A stretch of DNA of 64,000 bases from Candidatus Nyctobacter psychrophilus. GTDB lineage: Bacteria; Vulcanimicrobiota; Vulcanimicrobiia; Vulcanimicrobiales; Vulcanimicrobiaceae. The notes beneath the pieces are model-generated. The model saw only the letters and a program-made list of their open reading frames with translations. It did not search any database and had not been told where the DNA came from. Below are positions 16,207 through 25,343 of this stretch, in pieces. The first letter of the stretch is position 1. Each line of letters begins with the position of its first letter. The stretch covers positions 1 through 64,000 of the forward strand of contig JACRTY010000020.1 of NCBI GenBank assembly GCA_014305025.1, given 5' to 3'. The translations under genes and the position numbers were made by a program.

Positions 16207-17052
16207 ATGGCATCGGTCATTTCCATGAAAGCGCTCCTCGAAGCGGGGGTCCACTTCGGGCACCAGACCCGCCGCTGGAACCCCAAGATGAAACCGTTCA
16301 TCTTCCAGGAGCGCAACGGCATCTACATCATCGACCTTTCAAAGACGGTGATCATGATGCGCGAGGTCTACGCGGCCGTCAAAGAGATGGCGCGCGAGGG
16401 AAAAGTCGTGCTCTTCGTCGGCACCAAGAAGCAGGCCCAAGAGGTCGTCAAAGAAGAGGCCGACCGCGCCGGCACCTATTACGTCAACGAACGCTGGCTC
16501 GGCGGAACGCTGACGAATTTTGCGACGATTCAAAAGCGCATCTCGCGGCTGCGCGAACTCGAAGGCATGCGCAATCAGGGCAACTTCGACCTACTGCCTA
16601 AAAAAGAAGTGTCGCGTCTGAGCGACGAGCTGGAAAAGCTGGAGCGGTTCCTGGGCGGTATCAAAGACATGCACCGTCTGCCCGACGCGATCTTCATCGT
16701 CGATCCCAAGAAGGAGCGGATCGCGGTGCTCGAGGCGCGCAAACTGAAGATTCCGATCATCGCCGTCATCGACACCAACTGCGATCCCGACGAAATCGAT
16801 TACCCGATCCCCGGCAACGATGACGCGATCCGGGCCGTACGCCTGATGGTGTCGAAAATCGCGGATGCGATCATCGAAGGCCGCACCGAGGTCGAGTCCA
16901 GCCGCTTCGAAGACGAAGCCTACGCCGATCCGTACGGCGCATCGTCCATCCCCGCACCGCTCGCCGTGTCCGCGACGCCGGCACCCGAACTCGAACTCGA
17001 TCCCGAAGCGGAATCGATGGCCGCCGATCAGGAAGACGAGGCGGCATCCTGA
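16207..17052 (+). CDS. rpsB: 30S ribosomal protein S2
   Basis: The product is 281 residues. The core is canonical: [62 protein letters not shown] and [20 protein letters not shown]. The last about 45 residues are an acidic, alanine/proline-rich tail beyond the usual family end. ATG 16207 has AGAAAGG eight bases upstream. Its stop overlaps the tsf start as CTGA. Confidence 0.97.
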   Translation: MASVISMKALLEAGVHFGHQTRRWNPKMKPFIFQERNGIYIIDLSKTVIMMREVYAAVKEMAREGKVVLFVGTKKQAQEVVKEEADRAGTYYVNERWLGGTLTNFATIQKRISRLRELEGMRNQGNFDLLPKKEVSRLSDELEKLERFLGGIKDMHRLPDAIFIVDPKKERIAVLEARKLKIPIIAVIDTNCDPDEIDYPIPGNDDAIRAVRLMVSKIADAIIEGRTEVESSRFEDEAYADPYGASSIPAPLAVSATPAPELELDPEAESMAADQEDEAAS

Positions 17053-17657
17053 GCACCACCAACGCCCACAGACCCTCAGCCGACGAGATCAAGCGCCTGC
17101 GCGACGAGACCGGCGCCGGCATGATGGATTGCCGCGCGGCTCTGGTCAACGCCGACGGCCATTACGAGGCGGCCCTCAAGGGCCTGATCGAGCAAGGCGT
17201 CGCCAAGGCCGCGAAAAAAGCGGAGCGGGCTGCCAACGAAGGGCTGGTCAGCCAATACATCCATCCCGGCGGCAAGATCGGCGTGCTGATCGAGATCAAT
17301 TGCGAAACGGACTTCGTGGCGCGCAACGACTCGTTCCGCGAGCTGGTGCGCGATATCGCGATGCACATTGCCGCCATGCCAGCGCAGTACGTGTCGCGCG
17401 ACCAAGTTCCCGAAGCCGATGTCGCGGCGCTACGCGCCAAGTTTGCCGCCGATGCCGCCGGCAAGCCGGCGCAGGTCGTCGAGCGGATCGTCGAAGGGAA
17501 GCTCAACAAATGGTTCGAGGAGCACGTGTTGCTCGACCAGCCGTTCGTTAAGGATGACGATAAGAGCGTCGGTGAGTTGATCGCATCGCGGGTCGGCACC
17601 TTGGGTGAAAACATCCGCGTTCGCCGCTTCGCGAAGTTTGCGCTCGGCGAACCGTAG
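17049..17657 (+). CDS. tsf: Translation elongation factor Ts, apparent CTG start
   Basis: EF-Ts recycles EF-Tu-GDP. The frame gives about 202 residues, the short form without the large second subdomain. Conserved features are [18 protein letters not shown], then the TDFVARN element in the [11 protein letters not shown] core. The residues before ATG 17121 ([13 protein letters not shown]) are essential family sequence, so that ATG cannot be the start. No ATG, GTG or TTG lies upstream in frame. CTG 17049, overlapping the rpsB stop as CTGA with GAGG seven bases before it, is the best start; ATC 17046 is less likely. Confidence 0.93.
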   Translation: MSTTNAHRPSADEIKRLRDETGAGMMDCRAALVNADGHYEAALKGLIEQGVAKAAKKAERAANEGLVSQYIHPGGKIGVLIEINCETDFVARNDSFRELVRDIAMHIAAMPAQYVSRDQVPEADVAALRAKFAADAAGKPAQVVERIVEGKLNKWFEEHVLLDQPFVKDDDKSVGELIASRVGTLGENIRVRRFAKFALGEP

Positions 17658-17664
17658 AATCTCC

Positions 17665-18423
17665 GTGACGCCGGCCTACGAGCGCATCTTGCTCAAAATC
17701 TCCGGCGAGGCGTTCGCCGGTGCGGAGAATCCCATCGAAGCCGGCACGACGGCCTGGATGGCCGAACAGATCGCCGACGTCGCGCGCGCCGGCGTCTCGG
17801 TCGCCGTCGTCGTCGGGGGCGGAAACATCTGGCGCGGACAGGCGCACGAAGCCGTCGGCATGGACCGCCCGACCGCGGACTACATGGGCATGCTCGCGAC
17901 GGTGATCAACGCGCTTGCCTTGCAGGACGCGCTGGAACGGTTGGGCGTTCCATCGCGCGTGCAGACGGCGATTCAAATGCAGCAGATCGCCGAGCCCTAC
18001 ATTCGCCGCCGCGCGATTCGCCATCTGGAAAAGAAGCGCGTCGTCATCTTCGGCGCGGGAACGGGGAACCCGTACTTCACGACCGACACGACCGCCGCGC
18101 TACGCGCCGTCGAGATCGGCGCCCAGGCGATCCTCAAGGCGACCAAGGTCGACGGCATATACAGCGCGGATCCCAAGAAGGACCGCGGCGCCACCCGCTT
18201 CACGCAACTCGACTACCTCGAAGTGCTCCAGCGCGGCCTCGAGGTAATGGACAACACGGCATTGACGTTGTGCATGGACAACGACGTGCCCATTCTCGTG
18301 TTCGACATGCACGGCGCGGGCAACATTCGCAAAGCGGTGTTCGGTCAGCCCATCGGCACGCTGGTCGGCACGCCCGCGCGCGTCGCCGCGCACGAACGAC
18401 GGCTTGCAGAGGCACTCCTATGA
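17665..18423 (+). CDS. pyrH: Uridylate kinase
   Basis: The product is 252 residues from GTG 17665. It phosphorylates UMP to UDP in pyrimidine nucleotide synthesis. It belongs to the amino-acid-kinase fold, with [20 protein letters not shown], the [22 protein letters not shown] helix, [17 protein letters not shown] and [13 protein letters not shown]. It is seven bases after tsf and ends in an ATGA overlap with frr, as in the classic rpsB-tsf-pyrH-frr order. Confidence 0.96.
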   Translation: MTPAYERILLKISGEAFAGAENPIEAGTTAWMAEQIADVARAGVSVAVVVGGGNIWRGQAHEAVGMDRPTADYMGMLATVINALALQDALERLGVPSRVQTAIQMQQIAEPYIRRRAIRHLEKKRVVIFGAGTGNPYFTTDTTAALRAVEIGAQAILKATKVDGIYSADPKKDRGATRFTQLDYLEVLQRGLEVMDNTALTLCMDNDVPILVFDMHGAGNIRKAVFGQPIGTLVGTPARVAAHERRLAEALL

Positions 18424-18983
18424 GCGAACTCGATGATCTCTTCAAAGCGACCGAGCAACGCATGCAAAAGGCGGTCGATGCCACGCGCACCGACTTCGCC
18501 TCGGTGCGCACGGGCCGCGCCTCGCCCGCACTGCTGGACCGCCTGCACGTCGAAACATACGGAACGCACGTGCCCCTCAAGCAACTGGCCAGCGTCAGCA
18601 CGCCCGACGCGCGCTCGCTGCAAATTCAGGCGTACGACCGCAATGCGGTCGGCGCCATCCGCAAAGCGATCGAAACCAGCGACCTCGGGCTCTCGCCCAA
18701 CATCGACGGCTCGACGATCCGCCTCTCGATCCCGCCGCTGACCGAAGAGCGCCGCAAAGACCTCGTCAAGCTGATTCGTAAGAAGGCCGAGGACGGCAAG
18801 GTCGCCGTCCGCACGGTTCGGCACAAAACCGTCGACGAAGTGAAGGCGCTGCTCCGAGATGGGAAGATAACCGAAGACGACAACAAACGGGCCGGCGAAC
18901 GGGTGCAGAAGATGACCGACCGGTACGTGAAGGACGTCGATGGCCTCGTGGCGGCCAAGGAAAAGGAGATCATGGAGGTCTGA
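18420..18983 (+). CDS. frr: Ribosome-recycling factor
   Basis: The product is 187 residues, the usual size. It splits post-termination ribosomes with EF-G. Recognisable segments are [26 protein letters not shown], the L-hinge region, [30 protein letters not shown] and the C-terminal helix with [10 protein letters not shown]. Its start lies inside the pyrH stop (ATGA), and its stop overlaps the next gene (TGATG). Confidence 0.97.
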   Translation: MSELDDLFKATEQRMQKAVDATRTDFASVRTGRASPALLDRLHVETYGTHVPLKQLASVSTPDARSLQIQAYDRNAVGAIRKAIETSDLGLSPNIDGSTIRLSIPPLTEERRKDLVKLIRKKAEDGKVAVRTVRHKTVDEVKALLRDGKITEDDNKRAGERVQKMTDRYVKDVDGLVAAKEKEIMEV

Positions 18984-19204
18984 TGGACCCCTCGGCCCTC
19001 GTGCTGCTGCCCGAACCCGAAGCGCGAGCGCTCTTGCGCGAACGGCCGATCGTGTGGCGGCTGCTGCGGCCGCCGTATCCGGCGCTCGGCGAAGGGGTGC
19101 TGCGCGCGTTGCGCGTCAGCGAGCGCGAGGGTATCACGGAGCTGACGGTCGGTTACGAGCGCTACGCGCGGCTCGAGCACGACATGCCGGCCGGAGGTTC
19201 GTGA
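18983..19204 (+). CDS. 73-residue protein occupying the usual uppS position
   Basis: A 73-residue product lies between frr and cdsA with a TGATG overlap upstream and a GTGA overlap downstream, so it is translated as part of the operon. It contains a LLPEPEARALLRERP start, a VWRLLRPPYPALGEG middle and an ITELTVGYERYARLEHD end. No domain is recognised. UppS, normally encoded here, is about 250 residues, and this protein has none of its motifs. The leucine/arginine content hints at a small helical domain. Confidence 0.65.
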   Translation: MDPSALVLLPEPEARALLRERPIVWRLLRPPYPALGEGVLRALRVSEREGITELTVGYERYARLEHDMPAGGS

Positions 19205-20040
19205 CGGCTACCGCGTCGCGAACCGCGACGAGCAGTTACGATCTCGGTCGCCGCACCGCGAGCGGCCTCGCGCTCGCGCTCGTCGTGTTCGGCTCGCTCG
19301 TCAGCGTGCCGACCTTCACGCTGGTCCTGTTGCTGGTGACTTTGGGCTCGCTGTACGAATTGGCCGGGCTCTCGGCGCGAAAGGGGGGGGCCCTGGTCTT
19401 CCCGGTCGCGGCCGTCGCGGTCGCGGTCGACATCACCTTAGCCGCCTTCGGTCTGCAGCACGTGTACGAAAAACCGCTGCTGGCCGGGACGATTCTCGCG
19501 TCGCTCGGCTTTTCGCTCGGCGGTGAACGGCAGGGCTACTTCGCCCGTAGCGCATTTACGGTGTTCGGCGTCCTCTATCTCGGCTGGCTCGGCTCGTACT
19601 TTCTTGCGCTGCGCAACCTGCCGCAGGTCGGCGCCGGCTATACCGCGGCCTGCATCATCGCCATCGCCCTCACCGATATCTTCGCGATGCTCGTCGGGAG
19701 CGTGGCGGGGCGCACGCGGCTTAGCTCGATTTCGCCGAACAAAACGTGGGAAGGGGCGGTCGGCGGCTTTGCGGCGACGGTGACGGCCTGCGCGGCTGCG
19801 TTCGGACCCGTGTTCGGCTTGCCGTGGTGGCACGGCGCACTCGTCGGCGCGATTACCAGCATTGCCGCGCAGGCCGGCGACCTCGTCGAATCGGCCCTCA
19901 AGCGCGACGCGCGCGTCAAGGACGCGGGGACGTTTCTGGGCGGGCACGGCGGCATTCTCGACCGCTACGATTCCTATTTGTTCGGCGGCATAGCATTTTA
20001 TTTCGCACTGTACGTCAGCGGACATATCGCGCACCCATGA
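19201..20040 (+). CDS. cdsA: Phosphatidate cytidylyltransferase
   Basis: The product is 279 residues from GTG 19201, with about eight hydrophobic segments. It makes CDP-diacylglycerol from phosphatidate and CTP in the inner membrane. The family signature is clear near the C-terminus: SISPNKTWEGAVGG, then AGDLVESALKRDARVKDAG, ending HGGILDRYDS (S-x-x-K-R-x4-KD-x5-GHGG-x2-DR-x-D). It overlaps dxr by ATGA. Confidence 0.95.
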   Translation: MTATASRTATSSYDLGRRTASGLALALVVFGSLVSVPTFTLVLLLVTLGSLYELAGLSARKGGALVFPVAAVAVAVDITLAAFGLQHVYEKPLLAGTILASLGFSLGGERQGYFARSAFTVFGVLYLGWLGSYFLALRNLPQVGAGYTAACIIAIALTDIFAMLVGSVAGRTRLSSISPNKTWEGAVGGFAATVTACAAAFGPVFGLPWWHGALVGAITSIAAQAGDLVESALKRDARVKDAGTFLGGHGGILDRYDSYLFGGIAFYFALYVSGHIAHP

Positions 20041-21263
20041 AGGCGTCCGGCGTGCGGTCGCCCGGCCTGCGGAAGATCGCGATCCTCGGCGCGACGGGGT
20101 CGATCGGGACGCAAGCGCTCGAGGTCGTCGCGCGCCATCCCGACCGTTTTACGGTCGTGGGGCTGGCCGCCGGCTCGCGCGTTGCCGACCTGCTGCAGCA
20201 GGCGCAGCGCTTCGGCCCGCGCGTCGTGTCCTGCGCCAACGTCGCCGACGCAGCCCCGTTGCGCGCGGCCCTTCCGGCCGAGGTTCGCGTGACCAGCGGC
20301 GCGACGGGGTTGCTCGCCGTCGCTGCCGAGAGCGGAGCGGACATCGTGGTCGCCGCGACCGACGGGGCCGTTGCCTTCGATGCGGTGTTCGGCGCGGTCG
20401 AGCGCGGCCTTCGCATCGCGGTCGCCAACAAAGAGCTGATCGTCGCGGCGGGCGAACTCCTGATGGCCGCCGCGGCGCGCTCCGGGGCCGAAATCGTGCC
20501 GGTCGACTCCGAACACAGCGCGCTCTTTCAGTGCCTTGTCGGCGAACCGCCCGGCCGCGTGGCGAGCCTCGTGCTCACGGCATCGGGCGGCCCTTTCTGG
20601 GAGTGGGAGCGCAGCGCGATCGCCGGCGCCGCCGTCGCCGACGCCTTGCGCCATCCGACCTGGCAGATGGGCACCAAAAACACGGTCGATTCCGCCTCCC
20701 TCATGAACAAAGGCCTCGAGGTGATCGAAGCGAGCCGCCTCTTCGGCGTCCCGGCCGACCGCATCGATGTCCTCGTTCATCGCACCTCGGTGGCGCACGG
20801 CTTCGTGGTGTTCTCCGACGGCAACGTGAAGGCGCAACTCGCGCCGCCCGACATGCGGCTGCCGATCGGCTACGCGCTGGCCTATCCCGATCGGCTGCCC
20901 GACCAGGACCGCATCGAGCCGCTGGTGGCGCTGGGAGCGAGAGGCGACGCGGCAATGGCGCGCTTGGACTTCGTGCGTCCCGATTTCGCCCGCTTCCCCT
21001 GCCTGGGACTGGCCTATGCGGCGCTGCGGCGCGGGGGCGTCGCGCCAGCCGTGCTGTCGGCCGCAAACGAAATCGCCGTCGACGCGTTCGTACAAGGGAA
21101 CATTCCGTTCGGTGCGATCGCCGACATCGTCGCCGCCGCGCTCGAAGCCGTCCCCGCTCAACCGCTCAGTCTGGCATCGGTCCGCACGGCCGACGCTCGC
21201 GCTCGCGAGGCCGCTCACGCCGCCGTCGAGGCTCGTTTGGCGCTTACGCCGAACCGACCATAA
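20037..21263 (+). CDS. dxr: 1-deoxy-D-xylulose 5-phosphate reductoisomerase
   Basis: The product is 408 residues. It catalyses the NADPH-dependent second step of the MEP isoprenoid pathway. The N-terminal NADPH loop is GATGSIGTQ, followed by NKELIVAAGE, the metal/substrate motif VDSEHSALFQCL, the flexible loop TASGGPFWE, HPTWQMGTKNTVDSA, MNKGLEVIEA and SANEIAVDAF. ATG 20037 overlaps the cdsA stop. ispG, a later step of the same pathway, is two genes downstream. Confidence 0.97.
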   Translation: MKASGVRSPGLRKIAILGATGSIGTQALEVVARHPDRFTVVGLAAGSRVADLLQQAQRFGPRVVSCANVADAAPLRAALPAEVRVTSGATGLLAVAAESGADIVVAATDGAVAFDAVFGAVERGLRIAVANKELIVAAGELLMAAAARSGAEIVPVDSEHSALFQCLVGEPPGRVASLVLTASGGPFWEWERSAIAGAAVADALRHPTWQMGTKNTVDSASLMNKGLEVIEASRLFGVPADRIDVLVHRTSVAHGFVVFSDGNVKAQLAPPDMRLPIGYALAYPDRLPDQDRIEPLVALGARGDAAMARLDFVRPDFARFPCLGLAYAALRRGGVAPAVLSAANEIAVDAFVQGNIPFGAIADIVAAALEAVPAQPLSLASVRTADARAREAAHAAVEARLALTPNRP

Positions 21264-21271
21264 GGTACACC

Positions 21272-22492
21272 ATGACCGTCAGCGTTCCGCTCGCTTTTCT
21301 GCTTGCCCCTTCGGCCCTCGACGGGCTCTGGAAGGTCGTCGTCTTTCTGCTGATGCTGTCGGTGCTGGTCGTCTTGCACGAAGCCGGACACTTCGTGCTC
21401 GCCCGGCGCAACGGGGTGCGCGTCAACGACTTCGCAGTCGGTTTCGGCCCTACGCTCCTGAAGTGGACGTCGCCCCGCAGCGGAACGAACTACCGGCTCA
21501 ACCTGCTGCCGATCGGCGGGTACTGCGCCATGCAGGGCGAGGACGGCGGCAAGAACGAGGCCGAGCAACAGCGCGAGTTTCGCCAGAACAGCGCTTCCGC
21601 CGCAGCCGGTGAGGCGAGCGCGAGGCCGAGCAAGCCGCAGGGCCTCGTTCGCGAAGCGGCGGCCGGAACCGACGACAACTTCCAAGCTAAGCCCGCGTGG
21701 CGCCGGCTGTCGATCATCGTGGCGGGGCCGCTCTCCAACTTTCTGCTGGCCTACGTCATCATGTTCGCCGCCGCCGTCAGCGTCGGCATCGCCTCGTCAA
21801 ACATCAGCCCGCAGATCGGCATCTTGATGCCGAACTCACCCGCGGTCAAGGCCGGCTTCCAGACCGGCGATCACATCATTGCGATCGACGGCAAGCGCTA
21901 TGCGCGCGGCGATGATGTGGTCGCGAAGATCCATGCGTCGGCGGGACGGCGGCTGCACATCACGATCGCGCGCCACGGCGTGCAGCAGACGATCGCGGTG
22001 ACGCCCATGAGCGCGCAGGTGGGCGGCAAACGCGAAGGACGCATCGGGTTTACGGCGATTCCCACCTTCGAGCGCGTGGGGGTCATCGCCGCATTCCCGA
22101 TCGCGGCCATCGAATTCAAGAACCTCTTGGTCGGCCAGGTCGGCGGGTACGTTGCGCTGTTCTCGCACTTCAAGGAGAACGCCGGCGCGCTGCAGGGACC
22201 GATCGGGATGGAACGCGCGGCGTCGACCCTGCAAGACCTGGGGTGGGGACCGTATCTCGATCTTGCCGCCACGATCTCGATCGCGCTCGGACTGATCAAC
22301 TTGTTGCCCTTCCCCGCGCTCGACGGCGGCCGCGGCGTGTTCATCGTCGCCGAGATGCTGCGCGGACGTCCCGTCGAGCCTGAAAAAGAAGCGCTCGTGC
22401 ACTTTACGGGGTTTGCGGTTCTGATGGCGTTGATGGTCTTCGTCGCCTTCCACGACATCAGTAACATCGTTTCCGGCAAGGGAGTCCTGTAG
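21272..22492 (+). CDS. rseP: Site-2 membrane metalloprotease RseP
   Basis: The product is 406 residues. It is an intramembrane zinc protease that cleaves anti-sigma factors and signal-peptide remnants. The zinc motif HEAGH holds H36, E37 and H40. A PDZ domain lies near residues 180-250 (MPNSPAVKAGFQTGDHIIAIDG), and the second active-site motif is NLLPFPALDGGR near residue 350. Four hydrophobic segments are visible. An extra hydrophilic insert at residues about 85-140 is longer than usual. AAGG lies six bases before ATG 21272. The ECF anti-sigma at 9.4 kb is a possible client. Confidence 0.94.
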   Translation: MTVSVPLAFLLAPSALDGLWKVVVFLLMLSVLVVLHEAGHFVLARRNGVRVNDFAVGFGPTLLKWTSPRSGTNYRLNLLPIGGYCAMQGEDGGKNEAEQQREFRQNSASAAAGEASARPSKPQGLVREAAAGTDDNFQAKPAWRRLSIIVAGPLSNFLLAYVIMFAAAVSVGIASSNISPQIGILMPNSPAVKAGFQTGDHIIAIDGKRYARGDDVVAKIHASAGRRLHITIARHGVQQTIAVTPMSAQVGGKREGRIGFTAIPTFERVGVIAAFPIAAIEFKNLLVGQVGGYVALFSHFKENAGALQGPIGMERAASTLQDLGWGPYLDLAATISIALGLINLLPFPALDGGRGVFIVAEMLRGRPVEPEKEALVHFTGFAVLMALMVFVAFHDISNIVSGKGVL

Positions 22493-23658
22493 TGGTACGC
22501 CTCCGACGTGAATCCAAGCCCGTGCTGCTCGCCAACAAATCGAAGTGGTCGAGCGGCGCGAAGAAAGTGTGGCTGGGCGGTAGTCATCCCGTCGTCGTGC
22601 AATCGATGACGACGACCGACACGGCCGATGCGGACAAGACGCTGGAGCAGATTTATGGGCTTGCCGCGGCGGGCTGCGAGGTCGTGCGCGTGACGGTCAA
22701 GGATCCGCCCGACGCTGCGGGCATGCCGGCCATCGTGGCGCGCTCGCCGGTTCCGATCGTGGCCGACATTCACTTCGATCACAAGATGGCGCTGGCGGCG
22801 CTCGAAGCGGGCGTGGCGAAACTGCGCCTCAATCCGGGCAACATCACCGATCGCACCAAGACGCGCGAAGTCGTGCAGCTCGCCAAGGACATGGGAACGC
22901 CGATCCGCATCGGCGTCAACATGGGCTCGCTCGCCCACGATCTCGAGAAGCAGTACGGGCACACGCCCGAAGCGATGGTGCGCAGCGCCTTGCGTCACGT
23001 CGAGATCCTGGAAGAGATGGGCCACACCGACATCGTCATCTCGCTCAAGGCGCACGACGTGCCGACGACGGTGTACGCCTACCGGCTCGCCGACAAGATG
23101 CTGGCCGAACGCAACACGCCGTACGCGCTGCACCTGGGCATCACGGAAGCCGGACTGCCGCGCGAAGGCACGATCAAATCCTCGATCGGCCTCGGCATTC
23201 TTTTGTGGGAAGGCATCGGCGATACGCTGCGCTGTTCGCTGGCCGCCGATCCGGTGGAAGAAGTGCCGGTCTGTTGGGGCATCCTCAAAGCGCTGCAAAT
23301 TCGGGAAAAAGGGTTCGACATCACGGCGTGTCCGTCGTGCGGCCGCGCGGAAATTGAAGTCGTCGACTTGGCGCGCTCGGTCGAAGCGATCGCCAAAGAA
23401 TACGAGGCGCCGGTCAAGGTGGCCGTCATGGGCTGCGTCGTCAACGGTCCGGGCGAAAGCAAAATGGCCGACGTCGGCGTGGCGGGCGGTAAGGGCAAAG
23501 GCGCGATCTACCGTAAGGGCGCGCTCGTCGGCACGTTTCCCGAAGCAGAACTACTCGGAGCGCTGCGGATCGAGATCGAGAAGGTGATCGCCGACGTGTA
23601 TCCCGACTTCATCGGGGAGACGGCGCATGGCAGAGCGCTCGCGGCATCCGTTTCGTAA
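22492..23658 (+). CDS. ispG: (E)-4-hydroxy-3-methylbut-2-enyl-diphosphate synthase
   Basis: The product is 388 residues from GTG 22492 (TAGTG overlap with rseP). It converts MEcPP to HMBPP in the MEP pathway using a [4Fe-4S] cluster. The cluster ligands are CPSCGR and the GCVVNGPGE cysteine. Further hallmarks are VQSMTTTDT, KLRLNPGNI, GVNMGSL and HLGITEAG. It lacks the long insert of plant and Thermus forms. It overlaps the following stalk-domain gene by 32 bases. Confidence 0.97.
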   Translation: MVRLRRESKPVLLANKSKWSSGAKKVWLGGSHPVVVQSMTTTDTADADKTLEQIYGLAAAGCEVVRVTVKDPPDAAGMPAIVARSPVPIVADIHFDHKMALAALEAGVAKLRLNPGNITDRTKTREVVQLAKDMGTPIRIGVNMGSLAHDLEKQYGHTPEAMVRSALRHVEILEEMGHTDIVISLKAHDVPTTVYAYRLADKMLAERNTPYALHLGITEAGLPREGTIKSSIGLGILLWEGIGDTLRCSLAADPVEEVPVCWGILKALQIREKGFDITACPSCGRAEIEVVDLARSVEAIAKEYEAPVKVAVMGCVVNGPGESKMADVGVAGGKGKGAIYRKGALVGTFPEAELLGALRIEIEKVIADVYPDFIGETAHGRALAASVS

Positions 23659-24121
23659 CGCGCGGCGTCCCGGCGCACGTAGCACCGCGCTGACGACCGC
23701 CGCTGCGCTCGTAGCCGCGGCGGTCTTGTCGCTTTCCAAGCCGGCGGCGTTACGCATCGACGGGCGCCGCATGGCCTCCGACGTTCCGCCGGTGACCACA
23801 GCCAAAGGCGCGTACGTTCCGCTGCGCGTCGTCGCCGAGTCGCTCGGTGCCGAGACCAACTACGATGCGAAAACCGGGGTCATCGAACTGATCCGCAACA
23901 ACGATACGATGCGCTTGCGCAGCGGCGACCGCATCGCGACGTTCGACGGGAAGAAAATGCTGCTGCGCACGCCGCCGTTTTCGGTGCGCGGCCGCACGAT
24001 GGTGCCGCTCGTCACGATCGCCCGCGCGTTCGGGACACACGTCAGCTACGATCGCGCCCGCGCCAACATCGATGTCATGGAACCCGGCGCCGACGTCCCG
24101 GAGACGGATCAAGGCCCGTAA
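23627..24121 (+). CDS. Exported copper-amine-oxidase N-terminal (stalk) domain protein
   Basis: The product is 164 residues. A basic N-terminus and hydrophobic segment (residues about 20-40) form a signal peptide or anchor. The rest is one stalk domain: APPVTTAKGAYVPLRVVAESLGAETNYDAKTGVIEL is followed by GRTMVPLVTIARAFGTHVSYD, the repeated YVPLR...LGA pattern of this family. Such domains bind cell-wall or envelope components. ATG 23627 lies inside ispG; a later start is possible but would lose the basic signal region. Confidence 0.8.
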   Translation: MAERSRHPFRNARRPGARSTALTTAAALVAAAVLSLSKPAALRIDGRRMASDVPPVTTAKGAYVPLRVVAESLGAETNYDAKTGVIELIRNNDTMRLRSGDRIATFDGKKMLLRTPPFSVRGRTMVPLVTIARAFGTHVSYDRARANIDVMEPGADVPETDQGP

Positions 24122-24129
24122 CGCGTACG

Positions 24130-24696
24130 GTGGAAGCGCCCGCTGCCGGTCCGCTTACGCTTGCTGAATTCGAAGCCGAATTGGCGGCTTCGGAGTGGAG
24201 ACTCGAACTGATCGACGGGTACGTCTATGCGTTCGCTGGTGGCACGGTCGCGCACGACGTCTTAACGCTCCATATTACCCGGGCGCTCCAAGATGCGGTC
24301 CGGCCACCGTGTCGTGTATACAGCTCCAACATGCCGATACGACGCGCCGCTGCGCCCACGTATGTTTTCCCGGATGCGTCGGTCTCGTGCGAACCCGTTG
24401 AACCGGCAACGACAAAGCTCGTGGAACCGCTCGCGGTCGTCGAAGTGATCTCAACCGACAGCGTACGGCGCGACCGCATCGACAAGCTCGACACATATCA
24501 GGCCATCCCGTCTCTTTCCGAGTACGTCATGCTCGATTCACGCCGCATCTGGACCTGCGTGTATCGCCGTGCCGGCGATGCCTGGAGCGAGCATGTCCGC
24601 GGCAGCGGCGAGACGTTGACGGTAACGAGTGTTGGGAGCCTCAGCGTCAATATCGACCGGTTATACGAGGGTACCGGCCTCCCGCGGTTGGGGTAG
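24130..24696 (+). CDS. Uma2-family (DUF820) restriction-endonuclease-fold protein
   Basis: The product is 188 residues. It shows the Uma2 pattern: the ELIDGYVYAFAGGTVAHDVLT opening, YVFPDASVSCEP (the catalytic PD aspartate), LVEPLAVVEVIS (the ExK-like strand, E then VVE) and DKLDTYQAIPSLSEYVMLD. The fold is PD-(D/E)XK nuclease-like. Its cellular role is unclear; members are abundant in cyanobacteria and other genome-flexible lineages. It lies eight bases after the stalk-domain gene. Confidence 0.85.
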   Translation: MEAPAAGPLTLAEFEAELAASEWRLELIDGYVYAFAGGTVAHDVLTLHITRALQDAVRPPCRVYSSNMPIRRAAAPTYVFPDASVSCEPVEPATTKLVEPLAVVEVISTDSVRRDRIDKLDTYQAIPSLSEYVMLDSRRIWTCVYRRAGDAWSEHVRGSGETLTVTSVGSLSVNIDRLYEGTGLPRLG

Positions 24697-24704
24697 CGTC
24701 GTCC

Positions 24705-24893
24705 CTATGGCTCCTCGCGCCGTCCGAACCGTCCTTCGACGTTGCGCACGCCGCCTTCGACGGCGCGTTCGGTCCTTCGGAACGCATTGACGATCCAAGC
24801 GAGCACCGCGAAGAAGCCGATCACCGCGAACAAGAAGATGATCGCAAAGAGCCAGGCTCCGACGTGCAATAGCGTAATGACGAAGTGTGACAA
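24705..24893 (-). CDS. Small single- or double-span membrane protein
   Basis: The product is 62 residues: a hydrophobic segment at residues about 5-37 (VITLLHVGAWLFAIIFLFAVIGFFAVLAWIV), enough for one long or two short spans, then a basic/acidic cytoplasmic tail. No family is recognised. It is convergent with the Uma2 gene. Its small size but non-shadow composition support it as a real gene. Confidence 0.5.
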   Translation of the reverse strand: MSHFVITLLHVGAWLFAIIFLFAVIGFFAVLAWIVNAFRRTERAVEGGVRNVEGRFGRREEP

Positions 24894-24923
24894 CGAAATT
24901 GCTCCTTTACGGCTGACAGCGCA

Positions 24924-25343
24924 TTAGCGCAGCGTGCGATGAGGGGCTGTACTGGTAGCCTGTGCGTTACGACCGGACCATGTGCCGACGAGCGTGCCGT
25001 AATATTGGCCGTTGCGCTGATCGAGCACCGTGATCGTGCGCGACGGGCCCGCGTCCGCGTAGGTGGTCAACGGGCCGTAACAGGCTGCGACCCGATCGCC
25101 CGCATGCATTGCCGAAACCCGGTACATGTCGGCGCTTTTGAGCGGCCCGGAAAGTTCGAGCACCGCTCCGTTTTCCAAGGTGAGGCGGCCGCCTTGATAG
25201 CGTGCCGGACCGCTCGGCATGGCGATTTTGGCGATGCGCGTCGCGACGCAGGGCAGCGACGGTCGCAGAGCGGCGGGAGCGCCTGGTACCGGCACGGCGG
25301 CAAGCGCCGCTAACGCCACGAGCGGAAAAGCGACAGACCTCAT
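24924..25343 (-). CDS. Secreted protein of unknown function
   Basis: The product is 139 residues with a signal peptide (MRSVAFPLVALAALAAVPVPGAPA). The mature part is beta-rich, with two cysteines that could pair and an OB-like run (GGRLTLENGAVLELSG, MHAGDRVAACYGP, TITVLDQRNGQYYGTLVGTWSG). No family is recognised. It overlaps the permease gene by four bases and is probably cotranscribed with it. Confidence 0.6.
   Translation of the reverse strand: MRSVAFPLVALAALAAVPVPGAPAALRPSLPCVATRIAKIAMPSGPARYQGGRLTLENGAVLELSGPLKSADMYRVSAMHAGDRVAACYGPLTTYADAGPSRTITVLDQRNGQYYGTLVGTWSGRNAQATSTAPHRTLR

Noticed and set aside
19998-21218. 406-codon open frame on the minus strand
   Set aside because: It lies entirely opposite dxr and has no start signal or recognisable domain.
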